The notes beneath the pieces are model-generated. The model worked only from the letters and a program-made list of their open reading frames with translations, did no database searches and was not told where the DNA came from. The position numbers were made by a program, and so were the translations under genes. Shown one piece after another: positions 53,360-61,933 of a stretch of DNA of 64,000 nucleotides; positions within the stretch are counted from its first letter, which is position 1; each line of letters starts with the position of its first letter. Source of the stretch: Devosia insulae DS-56 (lineage in GTDB: Bacteria > Pseudomonadota > Alphaproteobacteria > Rhizobiales > Devosiaceae); the NCBI RefSeq assembly GCF_000970465.2, contig NZ_LAJE02000158.1, positions 1 to 64,000 of the forward strand. Direction: 5' to 3'.

Positions 53360-54440
53360 CGTCTCGCCGCTGCCACAGGGCAGCACCATCGGTATCCTCG
53401 GCGGCGGCCAGCTCGGCCGCATGCTGGCGCTCGCCGCCGCCCGGCTGGGGATGAAGACCCATATCTACTGCCCGGATCCCGACAGCCCGGCCTTCGACGT
53501 CACGCCGCTGAAAACCGTCGCCGCCTATGACGACGAAGCGGCGCTCGCCGCTTTTGCCGCCGGTGTCGATGTCGTCACCTATGAATTCGAGAACGTCCCG
53601 GCCAAGACTGCCGCCTTCCTCGCCAATTTGAAGCCGCTGCGCCCCGGCGCCAATGCGCTGGCCGTGTCGCAGGACCGGCTGGCCGAGAAGGCCTTCCTCA
53701 CCATCAACCGCATCCCGGTGGCGCCGTTCGCAGCAATCGCCGATCTCGACCGGCTCGAGGCCGAGCTCGAGGAGATCGGCACGCCCGCGGTGCTGAAGAC
53801 CACTCGGCTCGGCTATGACGGCAAGGGCCAGCGCATCGTCAACAATATGGAAGATGCCGCCCTCGCCTGGGAACTGCTGTCGCCCAAACCACTGGTGCTG
53901 GAAGGCTTCATCGCCTTCGACAAGGAAATCTCGGTGGTGGTGGCGCGCAACGCGCAGGGCGAAGTCGCGGCGTTCGATCCGGCCGAGAATGTCCATCGCG
54001 ACCATATCCTCAAGACCAGCACAGTGCCGGCCGACATCAGTTCGAAGACCGCGAAGAAGGCGGTCGAGATCGCGTCTGAGATCGCCACGGCGCTCGATTA
54101 TGTCGGGGTGCTCGGCGTCGAGTTCTTCGTGCTGCCGGGCGGCAAGCTGCTGGTCAACGAGATCGCGCCGCGGGTGCACAATTCCGGGCACTGGACCGAG
54201 GCCGTGGCCATCACCGACCAGTTCGAGCAGCATATCCGCGCCGTGCTCAACTGGCCGCTGGGCGACCCCGGCCGCATGGCCGACGTGGTGATGGAGAACC
54301 TGATCGGCGACGAAATCAGCGCGATTCCCGAGCGGCTTGGCCCCAGCATTCGGCCGCATGCCTATGGCAAAGCCGAGTCGCGCCGCGGCCGGAAAATGGG
54401 TCACATCAACCGCGTTGCGTTGAAAAAGCGCGCAAAATGA
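53352..54440 (+). CDS. purK: 5-(carboxyamino)imidazole ribonucleotide synthase PurK
   Basis: ATP-grasp enzyme that makes N5-CAIR from AIR, bicarbonate and ATP. 362 aa: [40 protein letters not shown] and [20 protein letters not shown] inside the purE 3' end gives translational coupling. Confidence 0.97.
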   Translation: MSDVSPLPQGSTIGILGGGQLGRMLALAAARLGMKTHIYCPDPDSPAFDVTPLKTVAAYDDEAALAAFAAGVDVVTYEFENVPAKTAAFLANLKPLRPGANALAVSQDRLAEKAFLTINRIPVAPFAAIADLDRLEAELEEIGTPAVLKTTRLGYDGKGQRIVNNMEDAALAWELLSPKPLVLEGFIAFDKEISVVVARNAQGEVAAFDPAENVHRDHILKTSTVPADISSKTAKKAVEIASEIATALDYVGVLGVEFFVLPGGKLLVNEIAPRVHNSGHWTEAVAITDQFEQHIRAVLNWPLGDPGRMADVVMENLIGDEISAIPERLGPSIRPHAYGKAESRRGRKMGHINRVALKKRAK

Positions 54441-54463
54441 GCGATTTCCGACGCTTGGTGGTG

Positions 54464-54492
54464 TGGACAAGCCGTTTCGATTGGCCTATATA
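54464..54492 (+). promoter_or_regulatory. Promoter of rpsU
   Basis: -35 TGGACA (54464-54469), 17-bp spacer, -10 TATATA (54487-54492). Strong sigma-70 type; a GACCGG-TTCAG-CCGGTC hairpin follows at about 54506-54522 in the leader. Confidence 0.75.
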
Positions 54493-54583
54493 GCCGCCCA
54501 CGAATGACCGGTTCAGCCGGTCGGCGCTCCTTTGGGGGCGCTCACCTCAAACAGTTCTGACTGATTACGAAGGGCGGTTGCGC

Positions 54584-54826
54584 TTGCAAGTAGTTGTTCG
54601 CGATAACAATGTTGACCAGGCGCTGCGCGCACTGAAGAAGAAGCTCCAGCGCGAAGGTGTCTTCCGCGAGATGAAGCTTCGCAACTACTACGAGAAGCCG
54701 TCCGAGAAGAAGGCGCGCCAGAAGGCCGAGGCCGTGCGCCGCGCCCGTAAGCTTGCCCGCAAGCGCGCCCAGCGTGAAGGCGGTCTGCCCGCCCCCGCCG
54801 CGGCAGCGCGTCCCGCACGCCCGTAA
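54584..54826 (+). CDS. rpsU: 30S ribosomal protein S21
   Basis: 80 aa: starts [20 protein letters not shown] and has the basic helix [19 protein letters not shown]; the Ala/Pro-rich tail is longer than in E. coli. TTG start at 54584 is preferred to TTG 54578 because AGGG lies 9 nt upstream and family members begin QVxVRDNN. Own promoter and terminator. Confidence 0.95.
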   Translation: MQVVVRDNNVDQALRALKKKLQREGVFREMKLRNYYEKPSEKKARQKAEAVRRARKLARKRAQREGGLPAPAAAARPARP

Positions 54827-54849
54827 GAGGCGTTCAGATTTGGTTCAGG

Positions 54850-54880
54850 AACGCCGCCTCACAAGGGCGGCGTTTTTGTT
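54850..54880 (+). terminator. Rho-independent terminator after rpsU
   Basis: 9-bp stem AACGCCGCC / GGCGGCGTT, then TTTGTT. Confidence 0.92.
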
Positions 54881-54936
54881 ACGTACCGCCAGAATTCGCT
54901 CATATTTGTGCAGTTTGTGCGCAACCGGATGAGGCC

Positions 54937-54964
54937 TTGTGCCGTTGGCGGCAACGGATAGACT
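54937..54964 (+). promoter_or_regulatory. Predicted promoter of the DUF992 gene
   Basis: -35 TTGTGC (54937-54942), 16-bp spacer, -10 TAGACT (54959-54964), about 50 bp before the ATG. Confidence 0.45.
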
Positions 54965-55016
54965 CCCGATCCACTCTGGGTCGACTATAAACGCGTCAAA
55001 CATTGGGGACTCCAAC

Positions 55017-55481
55017 ATGAAGAAGTTCATCGCCGCGGCCGCCGCTGCCGTCATGCTCATGACCGCCGGCGCCGCCCAGGCCGCCACCCAGGTCAAGGTC
55101 GGCGTACTCAGCTGCTCCGTCGAAGCCGGTATCGGTTTCATCATCGGCTCGTCCAAGGATATGACCTGCCGCTTCAAGCGCGACGGCTACAAGACCGAGC
55201 GCTATCAGGGCAACATCAAGAAGCTCGGCATCGACATCGGCGTCACCGGCCGCACCGAGATCGTCTGGCTGGTGTTCTCGGCCTCCAACACCAAGTACGG
55301 CAAGGGCTCGCTGGCCGGCACCTACGTTGGCGGTTCGGCTGAAGCCACCATTGGCGTCGGCCTCGGCGGCAACTGGCTGATCGGCGGCTCGCGCAAGGGC
55401 TTCGCCCTGCAGCCGTGGTCGATCCAGGGCCAGACCGGCCTCAACTACTCGGTCGCCTTCTCGGGCCTGACCCTGTACTGA
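55017..55481 (+). CDS. Exported DUF992 protein
   Basis: 154 aa with a signal peptide (AAAAAAVMLMTAGAAQA, cleavage near residue 22) and a DUF992 domain: VGVLSCSVEAGIGFIIGSSK, TCRFKRDGYKTERYQGNIKK, and repeated Gly-rich strands (GSAEATIGVGLGGNWLIGGS). Family restricted largely to alphaproteobacteria; function unknown. Two Cys could form a disulfide. It ends 24 bp before a terminator. Confidence 0.87.
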   Translation: MKKFIAAAAAAVMLMTAGAAQAATQVKVGVLSCSVEAGIGFIIGSSKDMTCRFKRDGYKTERYQGNIKKLGIDIGVTGRTEIVWLVFSASNTKYGKGSLAGTYVGGSAEATIGVGLGGNWLIGGSRKGFALQPWSIQGQTGLNYSVAFSGLTLY

Positions 55482-55504
55482 GCCGACACATAACGCTGAA
55501 ATTG

Positions 55505-55535
55505 AAACGCCGGTCCCTGGGGGCCGGCGTTTTCA
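55505..55535. terminator. Bidirectional terminator between DUF992 and hydrolase genes
   Basis: Stem AACGCCGG..CC / GG..CCGGCGTT. TTTTC follows on the right. The left flank is only AT-rich, so it terminates mainly rightward. Confidence 0.85.
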
Positions 55536-55559
55536 TTTTGGCCGGTGCGGACCGCGCAT

Positions 55560-56378
55560 CTAGCGCACCCCAGCCTCTGCCCGCTGAAAGAACCCCTTCG
55601 CCCGCTCCCACAGTCCTCGCGCCCACATATCGCTGTGCCCTGCCCCAGGTTCGATCCAGAGCTCATCCGGGTTCGGCGCCAGCGCATAGACCCGCTCCCC
55701 GTGGTTGACGCCAATGGTGCGATCGGCCGTGCCGTGTGCCACATAGACTGGCTCGGTCACATCCTTGATCCACTGGTCCACCGGAAACTGGTCGGCCATC
55801 AGCAGCCCGACCGGAAGGAACCAGTAACGGTCGGCGGCAACCGAGACCGCGGAGTCGAACGGCGTCTCCAGCAGCAACGCATCGGCCTCCCTGAGGCTCG
55901 CCACATAGGTGGCGGGCCCCGAGCCGAGCGAACGCCCCCAGAGGACGATCGGAAAACCTTTGTCGGCCGCCCAGTCATAGGCCGCGAGGCCATCGGCGAG
56001 GATGTTCGCCTCGCTCACCTCGCCGGGCGAGCCGGGAAAGCCACGATAGTCGAAGGCGAGGAAACCATAGCCATCGGCGACGAACGCCGCAAAGCGCTCA
56101 TGCTCACGCGAGAAGCTCTGCGCATTGCCGCGGAAATAGACGATCAGCGGCTTGCCGGCAGCCGGCGGCTGGTACCAGCCGGTGAGGGACGAGCCATCGG
56201 CGGTCGGGATGCTCACCAGCTCCGCCGCGGTGAGCTTCGTCTCGCTCAAACCGAACAGCCGCCCGCTGCGGTCGTACTGAAAATCGCGCTGGAAAAAATA
56301 CATGGCGCCCAGCACCATGGCATAGGCCAGCACCGCGACGATGCCGGCCCCGATGGCGATCCGTCCCAGCCGCTGCAT
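55560..56378 (-). CDS. Alpha/beta hydrolase, membrane-anchored
   Basis: 272 aa: N-terminal TM anchor (IAIGAGIVAVLAYAMVLG), then a hydrolase fold with FRGNAQSF oxyanion segment, YRGFPGSPGEVSEAN, nucleophile elbow VLWGRSLGSG (Ser in GRSLG), acidic residue in HGTADRTI, and catalytic His in GAGHSD. Similar to Bem46/YfhR-type hydrolases. Start at 56378 with GGAGGG 6 nt upstream. Substrate unknown. Confidence 0.88.
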   Translation of the reverse strand: MQRLGRIAIGAGIVAVLAYAMVLGAMYFFQRDFQYDRSGRLFGLSETKLTAAELVSIPTADGSSLTGWYQPPAAGKPLIVYFRGNAQSFSREHERFAAFVADGYGFLAFDYRGFPGSPGEVSEANILADGLAAYDWAADKGFPIVLWGRSLGSGPATYVASLREADALLLETPFDSAVSVAADRYWFLPVGLLMADQFPVDQWIKDVTEPVYVAHGTADRTIGVNHGERVYALAPNPDELWIEPGAGHSDMWARGLWERAKGFFQRAEAGVR

Positions 56379-56426
56379 CTCATACCCTCCGTTGCCGAAA
56401 GGGCATGCCATGGCGGCGGAGTGATG

Positions 56427-57086
56427 TCAGCCCTGCGCGGCCTTCATCTTCTCGGGATCGAGGGCAAACTCGAGGGCCCGGTCGAACACTTCGGCCGGCT
56501 GGCAGCCGGATACGGCGAACTTGTTGTCGAACACGAAGAACGGCACGCCCTGGATGCCCTGCTGCGCCGCGGCAACCGCCAGTTCGTGGGTGATCGCCAG
56601 CTCACGCGGGTTTCGCACAGCGTCGAGAGCCTCAGCATGAGTGAAGCCGTGCTGTGTCGCAACGCCAGCCAGCACTTCGTCGTCATTGATCAGCTGGTGA
56701 TCCATGAAATAGCCCCAGGCGATGGCATTGGCCAGCGCGTGCTGGGTGCCCTTGGCCTTGGCGAGCCGCACCAGCGTGTGGCCCTTGCGGGTGGGGAACG
56801 AGCGCGGCTGCTGGCTGAGATCGAGGTCGATGCCGGACTTTTTGGCCTCGCCCTCGACGCGCGCCCACATCTCCTTGGGGTCGCGGCCATACTTCTCGCG
56901 CAGCATGTCGGCCACCACCACGCCTTCCTCGGGCGTGTTGGGATCGAGATAGAACGGATGGTTCTCCACCTCGACCACCACGTCATCCGGCAATGCGGCG
57001 ATCGCCTGGTCGAGCCGCGCCGAGCCGACGAGGCACCACGGGCAGACGGTGTCGGTAAACAGGTCGATCTTGACGGTGCGCGGCAC
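56427..57086 (-). CDS. DsbA-family oxidoreductase (FrnE-like)
   Basis: 219 aa with a thioredoxin-fold start VKIDLFTDTVCPWC (Cys15, Cys18) and C-terminal GVPFFVFDNKFAVSGCQPAE. FrnE-type proteins lack a signal peptide, as here, so it probably acts in the cytoplasm on thiol redox or polyketide-like substrates. GTG start at 57086 with GAGGA upstream; longer reading frames run into the tandem repeat at 57129 and are unlikely. Confidence 0.88.
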   Translation of the reverse strand: MPRTVKIDLFTDTVCPWCLVGSARLDQAIAALPDDVVVEVENHPFYLDPNTPEEGVVVADMLREKYGRDPKEMWARVEGEAKKSGIDLDLSQQPRSFPTRKGHTLVRLAKAKGTQHALANAIAWGYFMDHQLINDDEVLAGVATQHGFTHAEALDAVRNPRELAITHELAVAAAQQGIQGVPFFVFDNKFAVSGCQPAEVFDRALEFALDPEKMKAAQG

Positions 57087-57128
57087 GGTGGTCCTCGTTG
57101 GCTGAACCGGCCACACATGGCGGCTGAG

Positions 57129-57236
57129 CCCCGGCGGCGCAAGAACGCACACCGAGGTAACCTGCATCCTCCGACCTGCCTGCCCCGGCGGCGCATGACC
57201 GCACCCCGAGGTAACCTGCATCCGCCAAACTGCCTA
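57129..57236. repeat. Two tandem 54-bp direct repeats
   Basis: Copies at 57129-57182 and 57183-57236 share CCCCGGCGGCGCA and CGAGGTAACCTGCATCC with a few substitutions. Part of the 305-bp gene-free gap between dsbA-like and membrane protein genes. Confidence 0.85.
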
Positions 57237-57256
57237 TCGAACTCCCTACCCGCGGT

Positions 57257-57339
57257 GTCATCCCCGCGAAAGCGGGGATCTGCGTTTGCGATGGTGGCGC
57301 GGCCAAGAAAACCGAGGTTCCCGCTTTCGCGGGAATGAC
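57257..57339. repeat. Palindromic element, copy 3 (83 bp)
   Basis: Outer ends GTCATCCCCGCGAAAGCGGG and, on the other strand, GTCATTCCCGCGAAAGCGGG. The interior differs from copies 1 and 2, lacking the CTGAGGCTG centre. Confidence 0.8.
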
Positions 57340-57391
57340 CCGGTGGTTACGTCCAGGGCCAGACTTCGGTGCGGTCCAATCGCGAGATGCC

Positions 57392-57796
57392 TTAGTTGAA
57401 TGCCATAACGGCGCTGATGACGATGCCGGCCATGGCGAGCCGGGTGATCCAGCCCATTACCTGTGGGCTGATGGTGCCCGGCTTGGCGACGATGCCGATG
57501 ATCATGGCGATCAGCACGACGACCACCAGCCCCATCTTGATGAAGAACCAGATGCTCTGCCCTTCGAACCCGCCATAGCGGACATAGACCATGGCGATGC
57601 CGGTGATCAGCAGCAGGCCGAAGGCGATGCGGGCGTTGATGGAAAGGCGTTTGCCGATGCCGCCGAGCAGCGGTCGTGCATCGGGCGGCGCCGCGGCGAT
57701 ACGGCTGCCGATCAGCGGCGCCGCGATGGTGGTGGTAATGGCCAGCCCGAAGGCCGCGAGATGAATGATGAGAAGGATATTGAACGTGAGATCCAT
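57392..57796 (-). CDS. Four-TM membrane protein behind a SoxR-type promoter
   Basis: 134 aa: hydrophobic helices near residues 5-30 (ILLIIHLAAFGLAITTTIAA), 52-70 (INARIAFGLLLITGIAMVYV), 80-102 (WFFIKMGLVVVVLIAMIIGI) and 112-132. It resembles short DUF2269/CopD-like membrane proteins, with His in TM1 (IIHLAAFG) as a possible heme or metal contact. The promoter architecture implies induction by redox stress. Confidence 0.72.
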   Translation of the reverse strand: MDLTFNILLIIHLAAFGLAITTTIAAPLIGSRIAAAPPDARPLLGGIGKRLSINARIAFGLLLITGIAMVYVRYGGFEGQSIWFFIKMGLVVVVLIAMIIGIVAKPGTISPQVMGWITRLAMAGIVISAVMAFN

Positions 57797-57827
57797 GACG
57801 GCCGTGCCCTTTGCTGGAAAGGCAGAC

Positions 57828-57858
57828 TGGATACGACCTCAAGTGAAGTTGAGGTCAA
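57828..57858 (-). promoter_or_regulatory. SoxR/MerR-type promoter
   Basis: Leftward -35 TTGACC (57858-57853), a 19-bp spacer, and -10 TATCCA (57833-57828). The spacer holds most of a perfect inverted repeat GACCTCAA / TTGAGGTC separated by 6 nt (57835-57856), close to the classic SoxR box with arms CCTCAAGT and ACTTGAGG. Confidence 0.75.
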
Positions 57859-58046
57859 TAGGGAGATCACCAGAGTGATGGCACAGCGGTGGCAGGCCGG
57901 GTGGCGACGACCAGCAGGGGCCGAACCACTCGGCACGATGACAGCTCCGCTGGCACGGAGGAGATTGATCGGGCCAGTCCAGAAGTGCAGAGAGCCGCCC
58001 TCGGGCGACTCTCGTTCGGCATTGGCGATGACGGAAGTCGGCTGAT

Positions 58047-59453
58047 CTAGTGCCCGAGCGCCTTGACGATGTCTTCGGTGACCTTCTTGGCGTCACCGAA
58101 CAGCATCATGGTGTTGTCGCGGAAGAACAGCTCGTTCTGGACGCCGGCATAGCCGGCCGCCATGCCGCGTTTGATGAACAGCACCGTGCCGGCGTCTTCG
58201 ACGTTCAGCACCGGCATGCCGTAAATCGGCGAGGTCTTGTCGGTCTTGGCCGCGGGGTTGGTGACGTCGTTGGCGCCGATGACGAAGGCGACATCGGTCT
58301 GGGCGAACTCGGAGTTGATGTCCTCGAGCTCGAACACCTCGTCATAGGGCACGTTCGCTTCGGCGAGCAGCACGTTCATGTGGCCCGGCATACGGCCGGC
58401 CACCGGGTGGATAGCGTACTTCACTTCGACACCCTCGGCCTTCAGCAGGTCGGCCATTTCGCGCAGCGCATGCTGGGCCTGGGCCACGGCCATGCCGTAA
58501 CCGGGGACGATAATGACCTTGCCGGCGTTCTTCATCATGAAGGCCGCGTCCTCGGACGAGCCCTGCTTGACCGGCCGCGTCTCTTCTTCGCCCGCGCCGG
58601 CGGCGGCGCTGTCGCCGCCGAAACCGCCGAGGATCACCGAGATGAAGCTGCGGTTCATCGCCTTGCACATGATGTAGCTGAGGATGGCGCCGGACGAACC
58701 CACCAGCGCCCCGGTGATGATCAGCGCGGTATTGCCCAGCGTGAAGCCGATGCCAGCCGCCGCCCAGCCCGAATAGGAGTTGAGCATCGAGACCACCACC
58801 GGCATGTCGGCGCCGCCGATCGGGATGATCATCAGCCCGCCCAGCACCAGCGCGACGACGGTGATGGCCCAGAACCACAACGGATCGACGGTGACCGCGA
58901 AGGCCCAGATCAGCACCAGCAGCAACAGCCCGAGGGCGATGTGTATGATATGGCGGAATGGCAGGATGATCGGCTTGCCGCTCATATTGCCGTTGAGCTT
59001 GGCGAAGGCGATGACCGAACCGGTGAAGGTGAAAGCGCCGATGGCGACGCCGAGACTCATCTCGATCAGCGCCTGGGCGTGGATATGGCCGACCGTGCCG
59101 ATGCCGAAGGCCTCGGGCGCATAGAGCGCCGCAGCCGCCGCGAACACCGCGGCGAGGCCGACCAGTGAGTGGAACGCGGCGACCAGTTGCGGCATGTCGG
59201 TCATCTTGACCTTGCGCGCCAGCACCGCGCCGATGCCGCCACCAATGGCGAGGCCGCCGATGATCAGCACCCAGCTCAGCCAGTCGGAAACGCCGGCCAC
59301 CAGCAGCGTGGTGACGATGGCGATGCCCATGCCGACCATGCCGAAAGTGTTGCCCTGCCGCGACGAGGCCGGGCTCGAGAGCCCGCGCAGCGCCAGGATG
59401 AACAGCACGCCCGAGACGAGGTAGAGAACGGCGGCGAAACTGGCGTCGATCAT
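58047..59453 (-). CDS. pntB: NAD(P) transhydrogenase subunit beta PntB
   Basis: 468 aa: N-terminal membrane domain (about residues 1-260, nine TM helices) and C-terminal NADP-binding domain (VIIVPGYGMAVAQAQHALRE ... GRMPGHMNVLLAEANVPYD ... VIGANDVTNPAAKTD). Couples proton entry to hydride transfer from NADH to NADP+. Starts in a 4-bp ATGA overlap with the preceding exported-protein gene. Confidence 0.97.
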   Translation of the reverse strand: MIDASFAAVLYLVSGVLFILALRGLSSPASSRQGNTFGMVGMGIAIVTTLLVAGVSDWLSWVLIIGGLAIGGGIGAVLARKVKMTDMPQLVAAFHSLVGLAAVFAAAAALYAPEAFGIGTVGHIHAQALIEMSLGVAIGAFTFTGSVIAFAKLNGNMSGKPIILPFRHIIHIALGLLLLVLIWAFAVTVDPLWFWAITVVALVLGGLMIIPIGGADMPVVVSMLNSYSGWAAAGIGFTLGNTALIITGALVGSSGAILSYIMCKAMNRSFISVILGGFGGDSAAAGAGEEETRPVKQGSSEDAAFMMKNAGKVIIVPGYGMAVAQAQHALREMADLLKAEGVEVKYAIHPVAGRMPGHMNVLLAEANVPYDEVFELEDINSEFAQTDVAFVIGANDVTNPAAKTDKTSPIYGMPVLNVEDAGTVLFIKRGMAAGYAGVQNELFFRDNTMMLFGDAKKVTEDIVKALGH

Positions 59454-59995
59454 TCCGTAACGGGCTCCATGCTGCCGGTGGGGAACTCCACATCGACGAA
59501 GGCGGGGTAGACTTCCTTGAGGATCGCCACCTGCTGCGCATCTTCGACGCGCACCAGGTACCAGGTCTCTTCATCGAACATGCCGAGGGTCGACGACGTG
59601 GCCTTCACCTTGCCGCCGGCCTCGCCCAGATCCATCACCGTCTCGGTGGGGATCAGCGCATAGGGGGTGCCGTCGGCGGTTTCGAAATACTCAGCCGCTT
59701 CGAGGTCCATGGCGAAGGAAACGATTTCCACATCCTTCATCACCTGGTCCATCTGCTGCTGCGTCGCTTCAATCAGCTGCTCGGTGGTGACGTTGAAGTT
59801 GGCGGCGATCTTGTCGAGCACCTTGGGCGGCACGACGTCCATCACCTCGGACATGTCGCTGGCCTTCATCGCCGCATCAAAGCTCTCGATCCGGGCGGCG
59901 AGCCCCTCGAGCTGCTCGTCGGTGAACTCGGCGGCAAAGACCGGCGTGCTGAGGGTGGCGATGACCGCAATGGCGGCGATAAAGCGCTTGAACAT
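59450..59995 (-). CDS. Exported protein embedded in the pnt operon
   Basis: 181 aa: signal peptide (FIAAIAVIATLSTPVFA, cleavage near residue 20), then a soluble mixed alpha/beta domain rich in acidic residues (VVPPKVLDKIAANFNVTTEQ; LGMFDEETWYLVRVEDAQQV). No family recognised. Starts by TGATG with pntAb and ends by ATGA with pntB, so it is translated as part of the transhydrogenase transcript. Periplasmic location opposite the cytoplasmic nucleotide domains makes a direct catalytic role unlikely. Confidence 0.8.
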   Translation of the reverse strand: MFKRFIAAIAVIATLSTPVFAAEFTDEQLEGLAARIESFDAAMKASDMSEVMDVVPPKVLDKIAANFNVTTEQLIEATQQQMDQVMKDVEIVSFAMDLEAAEYFETADGTPYALIPTETVMDLGEAGGKVKATSSTLGMFDEETWYLVRVEDAQQVAILKEVYPAFVDVEFPTGSMEPVTE

Positions 59996-60384
59996 CAGTG
60001 TTTTCCCGTCTTGCCGGCCGGCGCTTCCTTCTTCTTGTACATCGCCAGCATGCGCTGGGTGACAAGGAAGCCGCCGAAGATGTTGACGCTGGCGAGCACC
60101 AGCGCGAGGAAACCGAAGAGTTTTGACACCCAGTTGCTGTCGGCGGCGAGCGGCACGCCGACCGCGAGCAGCGCACCGACCACGATCACCGAAGAGATGG
60201 CGTTGGTGACGCTCATCAGCGGCGTATGCAGCGCCGGGGTGACGCTCCACACCACGTAGTACCCCACGGCGATGGCGAGAACGAAGATCGACAGGCGGAA
60301 GACGAACGGGTCGATGGCGCCACCGGTGGCGGCGCTGACCGCCACAGTGATGGCATCCGCAGTGTGCGCAGCGGTCTGTTCCAT
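59995..60384 (-). CDS. pntAb: NAD(P) transhydrogenase membrane subunit PntAb
   Basis: 129 aa corresponding to the C-terminal TM part of E. coli PntA: three to four TM helices ([56 protein letters not shown]). Split PntAa/PntAb is normal in alphaproteobacteria. Confidence 0.95.
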   Translation of the reverse strand: MEQTAAHTADAITVAVSAATGGAIDPFVFRLSIFVLAIAVGYYVVWSVTPALHTPLMSVTNAISSVIVVGALLAVGVPLAADSNWVSKLFGFLALVLASVNIFGGFLVTQRMLAMYKKKEAPAGKTGKH

Positions 60385-61857
60385 TTACTTCTTCCCCTTG
60401 GCAGTCGAGGGTTTTGCCGCAGCCGGTTTGGCCGCCTTGGCGGCGACAGGCTTGGCAGCAGCTTTCGCGGCCGCCGGCTTGGCAGCAGCCTTCTTGGGCG
60501 CAGTCGCGTCCTTGGGCGCCGCGGCCTTGGCGATCGGCGCGACAATCGGCGCAGCCTTTTTCACCTTGCCGCCGATGGCTTTGGCCACTGCTGCGGTCTT
60601 GGCGGGGGCGGATGGTGCCGCCTCCGCCTTCGGCGCTGCAGCCGGCTTGGGCGCCGCGGCCTTGCTTGTGGCACCGGCCTTATTCGGCTCGGCGGCCTTT
60701 ACGGCCGCGGGCTTCGCAGCCGCCAGGACCGCATCGACCTTGATGTTGGGATGGACGATGGCGCCGTCGCGGGTGAGCACGGTCGCCTTCACCAGCTCGT
60801 CGTCCCAGTTCACCGCCAGCACCTTCTCCTTCTTGTCGATCAGCGTCTCGAGGAAGGAGACGAGGTTGCGCGAATAGAGCTGGCTGGCCGAAGTGGCGAG
60901 CCGGCCGGCGACATTGGTGAAGCCGATGATCGTCGCGCCGTTGACCGTAGTGACGGTCTTGCCCGGCTGGGTCAGTTCGATATTGCCGCCACGCTCAGCC
61001 GCGAGATCGACCAGCACCGAACCCGGCGCCATCGACTCGACCATTGCCCTGGTCACCAGCTTGGGTGCCGGGCGGCCGGGGATCAGCGCCGTGGTAATGA
61101 CGATGTCCTGCTTGGCGATATGACCGGCAACCAGCTCGGCCTGCGCCGCCTGCTCGTCCTTGGTCAGCTCACGCGCATAGCCGCCAGTGCCCGAGGCATC
61201 CTTCAGCGCCTCGGTCATGATGAACTTGGCGCCGAGCGATTCCACCTGCTCGCCGGCGGCGGCGCGCACGTCGGTGGCGGTAACCACAGCGCCGAGGCGC
61301 TTGGCGGTAGCGATGGCCTGCAGTCCGGCGACGCCGGCGCCCATCACGAACACCTTGGCCGGGCGAACCGTGCCGGCGGCGGTCATCATCATCGGCATGG
61401 CGCGGTCGAACGCCCCGGCGGCATCGATCACCGCCTGGTAGCCGGCAAGGTTGGCCTGGCTCGAGAGAATATCCATCACCTGGGCGCGGGTGATGCGCGG
61501 CATGAACTCCATGGCGACGGTGGTGACGCCGGCCTTGGCCAGCGACGCGATCTCGGCCTCGTTGCCATAGGGGTCCATCGCGCCGATCACCAGCGCGCCG
61601 GCAGTTGCGCCGGCAAGGCTGCTGGCAGTGGGGCGGCGCACCGTAAGGACGATATCGGCGCCCTTGATGGTTGCCGCGGCATTGCCGATGCTGGCGCCAG
61701 CAGCGGCGTAGTCCTTGTCCGGGAAGCGGGCCAGTTCGCCTGCCCCCGCCTCGATGGCGACTTCGGCGCCGAGCCCGATCAGCTTGGTGACCGTCTCGGG
61801 CGTCGCCGCGACACGCGTCTCCCCGTCGGCGCGTTCCCGCAACACTGCAATCTTCAT
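60385..61857 (-). CDS. pntAa: NAD(P) transhydrogenase NAD-binding subunit PntAa, with basic tail
   Basis: 490 aa. The first ~378 residues are a canonical alpha-1 subunit: MKIAVLRERADGETRVAATP, the NAD fold VFVMGAGVAGLQAIATAKRLG and VDLAAERGGNIELT. A ~112-residue tail (379-490) of Ala, Lys and Pro follows (for example AAAKPAAAKAAAKPVAAKAA), resembling histone-H1-like tails and absent from standard PntAa. The pntAb ATG at 60384 follows its stop directly. Confidence 0.95.
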   Translation of the reverse strand: MKIAVLRERADGETRVAATPETVTKLIGLGAEVAIEAGAGELARFPDKDYAAAGASIGNAAATIKGADIVLTVRRPTASSLAGATAGALVIGAMDPYGNEAEIASLAKAGVTTVAMEFMPRITRAQVMDILSSQANLAGYQAVIDAAGAFDRAMPMMMTAAGTVRPAKVFVMGAGVAGLQAIATAKRLGAVVTATDVRAAAGEQVESLGAKFIMTEALKDASGTGGYARELTKDEQAAQAELVAGHIAKQDIVITTALIPGRPAPKLVTRAMVESMAPGSVLVDLAAERGGNIELTQPGKTVTTVNGATIIGFTNVAGRLATSASQLYSRNLVSFLETLIDKKEKVLAVNWDDELVKATVLTRDGAIVHPNIKVDAVLAAAKPAAVKAAEPNKAGATSKAAAPKPAAAPKAEAAPSAPAKTAAVAKAIGGKVKKAAPIVAPIAKAAAPKDATAPKKAAAKPAAAKAAAKPVAAKAAKPAAAKPSTAKGKK

Positions 61858-61903
61858 GGAAGTCTCCAGAGCGTCAGTCGCCGACCGTGTCGGTCACCGG
61901 ATA

Positions 61904-61933
61904 GAAAAATCCCGCCGTCAGCTGCGGCGGGAT
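61904..61933 (-). terminator. Terminator overlapping the COX IV stop
   Basis: Leftward 9-bp stem ATCCCGCCG / CGGCGGGAT followed by TTTTTC; the loop contains the stop codon of the 61918-62163 gene. Confidence 0.88.
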
